Below, piece by piece: positions 57,200 through 64,000 of a stretch of 64,000 bases of DNA (positions within the stretch are counted from its first letter, which is position 1; the number at the start of each line of letters is the position of its first letter). Below the pieces are notes generated by a model, which was not told where the DNA came from, searched no databases, and saw nothing but the letters and a program-made list of their open reading frames with translations. The position numbers and the translations under genes are program-made. Source of the stretch: Pyrus communis (Eukaryota; Streptophyta; Magnoliopsida; Rosales; Rosaceae); NCBI RefSeq assembly GCF_963583255.1, contig NC_084818.1:13146222-13210221 (forward strand), in the 5' to 3' direction.

Positions 57200-57975
57200 C
57201 CCAGCTATGGCAAATGTTGTTCCGGACATATGGAATTGTCATTTGTTGTTATCGATCCAGGTGGCTGATCGTTTGACATCTTCCTAACACTTCCTCCTCG
57301 CTGTGAATTGCCTTGCCTACTCTTCCCATACTTTGTCGAGGAGGCCATAGAAGTCGCCCACCAAGTTCCATTTACATCGCCAGTGACGTTCATTGGAACC
57401 TGTTGCCGTTAGATGTCGGGAAAAGGGAAAAAGGAAGGTCGTGGCAAGTGAGATACGAGAGGCACGCAGCTCAGCAAAAAACTGGCTATCGCTAGACCAA
57501 CCTACCGATGATTTCCATGGGCAACCCCTAGAATTTCCCAATCGGCCACAGAAGAAGTAGAGCTGCAAAAGACCTTCGTATTTGAACCTAATGACTCAGG
57601 TACCCGATGTGGGGCACAACAAGAGATATGAGTGTACAGAAGCTTAGTGGTGTCAAAATAAATTTGCATGCGGATGAATCCACAAAAACCCTCATACATT
57701 TCCAAGACGGCCCCGAGTTTTTCCCCAAGGTAACGGGCATTCTTTTTGGTGTAGAGGTTATAAGGAATCTCGTGGGCTTGAACCTAGTAGATTGCCATGT
57801 TGACTTTTATGTCGTCCAATGAGTGGTAAAACGGCCAAGGCTTGACCGAGAATGTGTAACCCTTGACAAACCAAGGGTTACCTTCAAGAATTCAATGAAC
57901 CCCTGATTTGTCCCCCACCGTAATGGAATAGACGTTGGATTTCACCTTGAAAACTCTAACAACTCTGAATCCATT
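57200..57975 (-). pseudogene. LINE ORF1 (DUF4283-type) remnant
   Basis: From about 57950 on the minus strand: GNPWFVKGYTFSVKPWPFY, then VNMAIYYVQAHEIPYNLYTK, KNARYLGEKLGAVLEMYEGF and GFIRMQIYFDT, the DUF4283 order found in ORF1 of plant LINEs. A damaged zinc-knuckle region (about 57590-57640) and LPWKSSVGWSSDSQFFAELR follow. Stops interrupt the frame at several points. Confidence 0.7.
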
Positions 57976-58220
57976 CCAGACCACTGGGTATTCACTTCAA
58001 ATTAAAATTAAGTTACAAATTGCAAGGGATTTGTAGCTCAGCTAGTTAAGAGTATTATTTTCAATTCTCTCTTCCCCAATAACGCTTGTGTTAGAAAAAC
58101 AAGATTATATTACAGATTTAAAAGCTCTTTTCGCAAATTAATTAACCACTTCTAAGAGTCATGTTAGAGTTAGAGTTACTCAGCAAATCATGGAAATCCT
58201 AAGCCACCAATTTATCAAAT

Positions 58221-59062
58221 GGGGTGCATTTTTGCTCACCCATATTAACTTTAGGGTATGCTCACCATACACCTTATTAGGTGCCATGTGTCCATCCTTG
58301 TAACCTTAGTTACTTGCTTATTAAATATATCATTTTCAATTTTCAAAACTATAGTTCCCCACCTAGCTAAACCCCAGAAACAACTACCCACCCATGCCAC
58401 CCCTTCAATTGATTCTTCAAAGTCTAACCCCACCCCACCCACCACCCCCCCCCCCCCCCCCCCCCAAGAAAAAACCAATCTTCTTCGTGCCATGGTGAAT
58501 CACCATGTCTCTGTTCTCCTTCTTACACTGTAACTCTAATTTTATTTTAGTTTATAAAGAAACCCAACAAATGTCATCACCAAGAAAATAATCCCAAATT
58601 AGAAAATCAAATCTATATGTGCATAGAAATATCCTCGCAAGAAACAGAAAGGCCTGATTCTTTAGGTGAGGTTGCTATCGAATTTCAGGGCTGCAAAGGC
58701 GTAGCCTTCGTGGTGGTCTTCGACTGTTGTTACAGTGGAAGAAAAATGAGGGAGGGCGGAGGACGGAGGACGAAGTCATGGCAAATTCGCCATGCACCTG
58801 AAGAAGAAGATTGGCTGAGTGGGTGGGTGGAACTTTGAAGAATCAATTGAATGGTTGGCGTGGGTGGGGAACGAAACACTGCTGGGCAGGGTTTGAGTTA
58901 TTTATTTATTTTTAAGTTGAATGTTTAAAATTAGTTTTAAAAATTGAAAATGATATATTTAATTAACAAGTAACTAGGGGTTAGAAGAAGGGACACATGG
59001 CAGCTAATAAGTTGTATGGTGAGCATATACCAAAGTTAATGTGGGTGAGCAAAAATGCACCC
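58221..59062. mobile_element. Putative 0.84-kb element with terminal inverted repeats
   Basis: The left end GGGTGCATTTTTGCTCACC is the reverse complement of the right end GGTGAGCAAAAATGCACCC. Inversion extends inward: CCCATATTAACTTTAGGGTATGC against GCATATACCAAAGTTAATGTGGG, and TGGTGAGC/CACCATAC. It is bounded by ATCAAATG (58215) and ATCAAATG (59064), a candidate 8-bp target duplication. Noncoding, with an internal poly-C run. Confidence 0.65.
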
Positions 59063-59368
59063 TATCAAATGCAACAAATTATCTGGCATTTGGAAACAAT
59101 GTATGTCAATTAATTGTTTTTTCTTATTAGCAGATATTTTTCTTTTAATTCCAAGTTATACATGCATAAATTAAAAACGTCATCGGCCAGAATAGGTTAG
59201 AAACATATACGCCTGGTTGTCACCATATGATTGTTGTGGTGGGACGGAGAGATGAAAACAACATCTAGTTTTATATATGGGAACAGAAGTATCTCATGAA
59301 CCTGTCAACCCCTAATTAGCCGGGCTTGGTAAGAAATGTAACAACATCGTAGACTTTCACTCTCTTAA

Positions 59369-59377
59369 TATATAAAT
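59369..59377 (+). promoter_or_regulatory. TATA box of the C2/Gly-rich gene
   Basis: TATATAAAT lies 69-77 bases upstream of the ATG, preceded by CTCTCTTAA. The spacing is normal for a plant core promoter with a short 5' UTR. Confidence 0.5.
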
Positions 59378-59445
59378 GAATTGATTGTCTGTTGTATTGT
59401 GTTGCGTTGCTTTAGGTGTGTTGATAATTTCATCTCATCGGAAAG

Positions 59446-62052
59446 ATGCCTCACGGAACGCTTGAAGTTCTTCTTGTCAGTGCCAAAGGCCTCGAAAACA
59501 ATGATTTTCTCGGTAAATTTTGATTAATTCTTTTTTATTTTCAATATTATTTGTAGAAAACAAATATACATACATAAGAGAAATGATTTCTGGGTTGCAC
59601 TTGCATTGTTGATTTCTGCTCCATCTTCTGTGGATCTCAAATCTGAATTCATACATTTTTGGCTGTCCATATACCTAATGCTGGCTAGCTGTTACAGATT
59701 TTTCCAGGCCGGATGAACATGTTCTAATTTAATTCACGTGTCGTGTATGTGTATCGAATTCATGTATACGCACGTTTGTAAATATGTCTTCGAATGTAAA
59801 AAGTTGGATCATAGATACAGTATCCCAAAAATAATCTCTTCACATCGAGCTGTAGTAAATTTTAAATGATGATATATAAATTCTCTCTATTTTCCCCATG
59901 TTCCTGTTTTTTTTTTTTTGTATTTACATGATCTAATTGTTTTATTATCTGTTTGATATTCGTGTATTTGGATTTAATTATCCTGTAATCAATCTACAAT
60001 TGCCGTCAATAACAAACGAGATGATCTGCTAACATTATGATATTATGGAGGTGTTTGCACGCGGAGATTCTTACGTATATGCGTCAATATAACCTGCTTT
60101 TGATATCTCTCTCATCACGAGACAACAGAATACATCCCTATGACAGCAACAAATCTCCTGCTTGTGTGTAATTCATTGAGATTATTATGATTTTTTCTTT
60201 TAGATTTGTCTCCACATATAGTTTCTGAATGCTAATTAAGTTGCTAACTATATGTATGCCTGTATAGATTATGGGGTTGAATGTTTTTTTATGAGCAGGT
60301 AACATGGATCCCTATGTTATTTTAACTGTAAGGACCCAAGACAAGAAAAGCACTGTCGTCTCAGGTAATTTCCATATATCTCTTTCGCCCTCTAGGGTTA
60401 CATTGGTGTGCAGAATACCGTTATCAATTGATTGTGCAACAAAAACAAATCTGTACATGCGTGCATGCTGCAGGGCAAGGATCTGAACCAGAATGGAACG
60501 AGACCTTTTCCTTTACAGTCTCCGACGATGTTGATGAACTTCGCTTGAAAATAATGGACAAAGATACCTTTAGCTCTGATGATTTTATTGGAGAAGCAAC
60601 GTGAGTACTTCTCCTTTTCGTCCCTTAATTATGATTCAAAAGTACTTCTAAGTTTTTTCCGTCAAGCATTAGTGTGATCAAGCTAAGGGCTGGTTTGGTA
60701 TTGCTGTGCTTTGAAAAAAAACTGATTCTGCTGTGCTGTGAGAATAAGCGGCTGTGAAATAAAGTAGCAGAGTGTTTGGTAAACTTTTTTGTAAAAGTGC
60801 TTTTGAAAAAAAAAAAACAGTAGTATAGTATTTGGTAAACTTTTTTGTAAAACAGATGTGAAAAAAAGTCGATTTTTCAAAGCTAAGTTTTGCAACTTCT
60901 TGTTTTTGGCTTTTTTTCATCCAAAACTGTGAAAAAAAACTGAAACTGAATGTTTACCAAACACAAAAACAGCTCACAGCTTTTTTTGATACCAGCTTTT
61001 TTCAGAATCACCTCAATATCAAACCAGGTCTAAGACTAGTGCTCGACAATTATCCTTGTAAAAATAAAATGTAATTGTAGAAATAACTTAGCACAGTATA
61101 ATGTGACACATGTTTGTTACTTTACATGTTTAATTAGCTAACCTTTGGCCTACGCCTAATTAATGTAGGGTTGCTTTAGAGCCGTTGTTCGCTGAAGGAA
61201 GCCTTCCACCAACTCCATACAATGTTGTCAATCAGGACAAGGAATATAGTGGAGAGATTAAAGTTGGACTCACTTTTACTCTTGAGGTAATCATAAAAAA
61301 TTGTTGATTACACTTGAAACTTATTAATTTTGTGATATGACTAAAAGTAAGTTAGTCTTGATTTAATTGAGACTCGATTGGATTAGTGTATCACATTTAC
61401 AAGAAAAGATGGATGTCCTTTCATTTTTTTTTTCCCTACTTTTAGTCATTTTTGGTCATCATTTTCTTTTATTTTTGTCACAACTTTTATTTTTGATGTG
61501 GAAAGGCACTACTACTATCCCATGACCCACTGCATATTTTCTTTGTTGTTATTGTAGAGAAGCGGCCACGGCGACAGTTCTGGAGACTATGGTGACGTGG
61601 AGAGCTATGGTGGTGGGAGGAAAGGATCACATAAAGGTGAGGAAAGGTATGGTGGTGGTGCTGGTGGCGGCGGTGACTATGGTGGAAGTGGCGGCGGCTT
61701 TGGTGGAGGTGGAGGTGGCTATGGTGATAGCGGTGGTGGCTATGGTGGAGGTGCTGGTGGTGGGAGGAAAGGATCACATAAAGGTGAGGAAAGGTATGGT
61801 GGTGGTGGTGGCGGCGGCAGCAATGATTATGGTGGAAGAGGTGGCGGCTATGGTGGAGGCGGAGGTGGCTATGGTGATAGTGGTGGTGGCTATGGAAATA
61901 GTGGTGGCGGCTATGGTGGAGGTGGCGACGGCTATGAAGGTGGTGGCGGTGGTGGTGGTAGTAGTTATGGCAGTGGTGGTGGATGGAAAGAATCATCTAA
62001 ATCTGAGGAAAGCTCTGGTGGATGGAAAGAATCCTCCACATATAGAGGATGA
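59446..62052 (+). CDS. C2-domain protein with a long glycine/tyrosine-rich tail
   Basis: Tandem paralogue of the gene at 49969. Exons 59446-59512, 60299-60364, 60474-60600, 61169-61286 and 61558-62052 join in frame to 290 residues. Residues 1 to 126 are a complete single C2 domain: MPHGTLEVLLVSAKGLENND, MDPYVILTVRTQDKKSTVV, GSEPEWNETFSFTVSDDVDE, LKIMDKDTFSSDDFIGEA, and YSGEIKVGLTFTLE. The Ca2+-loop acids are present. Exon 5 encodes about 164 residues of GGGY/GGGGY repeats broken by charged blocks RKGSHKGEER (twice) and WKESS (twice). Relatives usually stop about 20 residues after the C2 domain with EESYGGWK. Here the tail begins RSGHGDSSGDYGDVESYGGG and ends SGGWKESSTYRG, so the old tail seems to have been split by a glycine-rich expansion. 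Possible role: membrane or RNA/cell-wall-linked scaffold, not deducible from sequence. Confidence 0.85.
60688..61029. mobile_element. MITE in intron 3 of the C2/Gly-rich gene
   Basis: Termini GGCTGGTTTGGTATTGCTG and, reverse-complemented, ACCTGGTTTGATATTG, flanked by CTAAG (60683-60687 and 61030-61034). The interior is A/T-rich with repeated GTTTGGTAAACTTTTTTGTAAAA. 342 bp, noncoding. The end sequence resembles plant hAT-type MITEs, but an 8-bp duplication is not seen. Confidence 0.65.
61615..61908 (+). repeat. 147-bp in-frame duplication inside the glycine-rich exon
   Basis: GGGAGGAAAGGATCACATAA recurs at an offset of 147 bp (61615 and 61762), followed in both by GGTGAGGAAAGGTATGGTGG and GGT-rich sequence. 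147 is 49 codons, so the frame is kept and the charged RKGSHKGEER block is doubled. Confidence 0.85.
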
Positions 62053-62384
62053 GTTTATTATCATAATTGACAGTACTGTAATGTATGATTGATTATCATT
62101 TAGCTGCCTGGTCTTATTAGACAATAAAAGAATAAAGTGCTTTAATCTTGTTCGAGGTTCCTTTCTACCTGTGGACCAAAAATTTTACTATGTTACGATG
62201 TATGACATTATCGAATAATTAAAGTGTGAGATGTGCATCTATGAAGTCATTAGTATTATTGTATTCCATGTTATTAATGTCGGTGCATTGCAAGTGAAAG
62301 GCTTTAAGTTCAAAACTCGTAGATGATGAATTCGATACTAAATTAGGTTGTCCATTGTGTGGCTTAGCTGAACTCTCATTCCCC
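62053..62384 (+). other. 3' flank of the C2/Gly-rich gene
   Basis: Likely 3' UTR; AATAAAAGAATAAAG (62122-62136) contains AATAAA-like polyadenylation signals. Nothing else is seen. Confidence 0.45.
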
Positions 62385-62387
62385 TTA

Positions 62388-63163
62388 TACCATCTCCAAC
62401 CCTTGGGCTAAAACCTAAAATTTTTAGCCTAGAAAAATTAGGTTTTAACCTAGAAACAGTTTTTTGGCTCAAACCCTTTTGAGCTAAAATTTTAGCCCCA
62501 AATCATTAAAGAATAAATGTAGGCTAAATTTTTTCTTAAAATAACTTTTTTAAAAGAAAAAAAATTATGTAGACTATCCTGATTTAATTTTAGAACATTT
62601 TAACCTAAAAATATTTAGGAAAACTAATGAAAAGGACTTGAAAACTTTGAGTTTTAATGATAAGGATAAAATAAAGGGTAAAGTGAATAGTACCAAGATT
62701 GACTTTTTAGTGTAAAAATGTGGTTTCTCATTAAAGTGAACAATACCGTGGGCTTTTCGTTAAAACTCCCTAAAATATTTAGATTCTGACAAATATTGAA
62801 AAATCACTAACCGACACCATAAAACTCGTGAAACACTATGAAAGAATATGAAACACGTAAAAGAATTTTTTTTTAATTACTTTAGCCGTTGGATTTAAAT
62901 TTGGATTGTTAGATTTTTTTTACCGTTGGATTTCATCAAATTAGATCTTAACCGTTGGATTCAATTAATTTATTAATATAAAACTAAAAAAAAATATACA
63001 TATATGGTGGACCAGCCCCACAAACCCAAGAGGAATCTTGGGCTAAATTTGGTCTATAAATGAGTTTTGAGTTTTAACTCCTATTTGCCCCAAGGGTTGG
63101 AGCAAGTTTGGGTAAGTTTAGAATCTAAAATTTGAGTTTTACTTCAAGAATTAGAGTAGGTCT
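62388..63163. mobile_element. Tourist-like (PIF/Harbinger) MITE, 776 bp
   Basis: Left end TACCATCTCCAACCCTTGGG and right end reverse-complemented AGACCTACTCTAATTCTTG. TTA flanks both sides (62385-62387, 63164-63166). Reverse orientation of the family member at 19911-20537; shared text includes ACCGTTGGAT and TTAGATCTTAACCG, TATGGTGGACCAGCC and CAAATATTGAAAAATCACTAA. Noncoding. Confidence 0.7.
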
Positions 63164-63166
63164 TTA

Positions 63167-64000
63167 GTGTAAAGTACTAAAAAAACAAAGGAAAAAAAAA
63201 AAAGAAAAAAAAAGAGAGCATACTTGAAAGTGAGCATCCAATGACGTATATGTTTGGCACTGCCAATATTTTCAAGGTATGACCTTCACGGGCATGTGCT
63301 TTTGACATTTTTGTTTACTCTTAACACAATTCTCAGCATCATACACCAAATCATTCATGTATTAGGCCCACTGGCAACCCATCCCTTAAGGCTTAAGCGA
63401 TTCTAAATCTTTTAATTAAAAAATAAAAGTCAAGGCAATAGTTGAAATTCTTATCATGAGTGCAACGGTAAATGCTCTAACCACTTAAGCCATAAGTCTA
63501 AAATTATTCAAAGATAACATTTTTGATTCAAATCTTCTCAGTTAGCTTGAATAGTCCCATCACAAGATTTTAAATTGCACACAACAAATAGATATCAACC
63601 TTTTGTTGATAGAATTTGAACATAAATCTTTTTCGAAATCAAATTAGTTGTCTTGTGACATCCAAACGTTCATTCATCCGATTCATGCTATCGTCAATTC
63701 ATTCTAAAATTTTTAATGAACAAGTGTAATAACTATACACAGAAATAAATTTCAGTTGAGGTTACTTGGAGTTGAAAACAGGAAGCCATATTTTGTAGAA
63801 ACCGATCCAAGTGAACAAAGTCAGCTCCTATTCAGATTCAGACAGGCTTGGTAAATTGGTAAACTGGTAACTGATGGTAACTAGTAACTCCTGAAGGCTC
63901 TTTAAATAGCTGACAGGCCAATGACTCGGTGAGTTGTTCTTCCTAAAGCAATTGCAGCTTATAAAACTGCAAAACCAAACTTGCAAACTACTCGGTCTTG
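63167..64000. other. Terminal intergenic stretch, no gene seen
   Basis: AT-rich. GCTTAAGTGG-like A-box text on the minus strand near 63480 hints at a decayed SINE. TTTAAATAGC at 63901 could be a TATA-like site of a gene beyond the window, but nothing confirms it. Confidence 0.3.

Larger units (their letters stand above)
52481..57980 (-). mobile_element. LINE (L1-like non-LTR retrotransposon), degraded but full-length
   Basis: Minus-strand element of 5.5 kb. The 3' end is an A-rich tail (T run at 52479-52499 on the plus strand). A 17-bp target duplication flanks it: CCACTGGGCATTCACTT (52464-52480) and CCACTGGGTATTCACTT (57981-57997), one mismatch. In order 5' to 3' it holds a DUF4283-type ORF1 region, an endonuclease, a reverse transcriptase, zf-RVT and RNase H. 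All frames are broken by stops and shifts. It inserted between the two tandem C2 genes. Confidence 0.9.
57998..59445. other. 5' flank of the second C2 gene, with a poly-C run and a tRNA-like fragment
   Basis: GGGATTTGTAGCTCAGCTAG (58028-58047) resembles the head of a tRNA or SINE, but no B box follows. A 21-base C run (58445-58465) lies in CA-rich DNA. An imperfect inverted pair is visible: GGTGCATTTTTGCTCACCC at 58221 and GGTGAGCAAAAATGCACCC at 59044, about 830 bp apart, which suggests another MITE-like element (58221-59062). No gene is called. Confidence 0.45.

Noticed and set aside
58028..58075. tRNA-like head TTGTAGCTCAGCTAGTTAAG
   Set aside because: Lacks a B box and any stem pairing; at best a decayed SINE fragment.
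61487..61996. Long histidine-rich frame on the minus strand
   Set aside because: It is the antisense shadow of the glycine-rich exon (GGT codons read as ACC/CAC) and has no start context or splice support.
61589..62092. Val/Met-rich frame overlapping the glycine-rich exon
   Set aside because: It is a shifted reading of the same GGTGGT repeats; the C2-joined frame is the supported one.
1..64000. CRISPR arrays, operons, phage or bacterial features
   Set aside because: Spliced plant genes and plant transposons fill the window; no regularly spaced short repeats of CRISPR type were seen.

Overview
This window is nuclear DNA from a flowering plant, most likely a woody eudicot. The repeat style (a tRNA-derived SINE, PIF/Harbinger elements with 3-bp target duplications, long noncoding LTR-like blocks) makes me suspect Rosaceae such as Malus or Pyrus, but that is inference. 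Host genes have GT-AG introns and conserved plant protein families. Well over half of the window is mobile or repeat DNA.

Layout. 68-3532 (+): five-exon membrane RING-H2 E3 ubiquitin ligase, with a MITE in its third intron. 6851-7387 (-) and 23504-24043 (-): two copies of an intronless BAP1/BAP2-like C2-domain protein, inside a duplicated segment that includes flanking noncoding DNA. The roughly 16 kb between them is filled by a noncoding LTR retrotransposon (11881-17369), a tandem duplication of its 5' end (8307-9656), two size variants of one PIF/Harbinger family (9823-11490 and 18179-18954), a SINE and small MITEs. 19.9-28 kb is mostly AT-rich intergenic DNA with a possible small membrane-protein gene (21031-21228) and an orphan exon resembling a chalcone-isomerase-family fatty-acid-binding protein (about 26.9-27.2 kb). 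28.2-35.5 kb holds two long related noncoding elements in opposite orientation, each with its own internal tandem repeats. 37.2-39.5 kb and 47.5-49.1 kb hold broken copia-type gag remnants.

39711-43519 (+): complete eleven-exon gene for the chloroplast SRP receptor cpFtsY. 44119-44804 and 45336-47031 (both -): tandem pair of three-exon hotdog-fold acyl-CoA thioesterases. 49969-51501 (+) and 59446-62052 (+): tandem pair of small C2-domain proteins of the elicitor-responsive/16 kDa phloem protein type. The first has a frameshifted tail. The second carries a long glycine/tyrosine-rich tail unusual for the family. A 5.5 kb dead LINE (52481-57980, -) with a 17-bp target duplication sits between these two.

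How the genes relate. They are ordinary single-function plant genes, not an operon. BAP2 and CPFTSY are neighbours in Arabidopsis (At2g45760/At2g45770), so the BAP-like/cpFtsY linkage here looks like conserved microsynteny stretched by transposons. Three separate gene families are duplicated within 62 kb. The most interesting points are the C2 plus glycine-rich protein, a MITE wedged against the TATA region of one BAP-like copy, and a well-ordered nested-transposon history with an exact empty site preserved inside the window.
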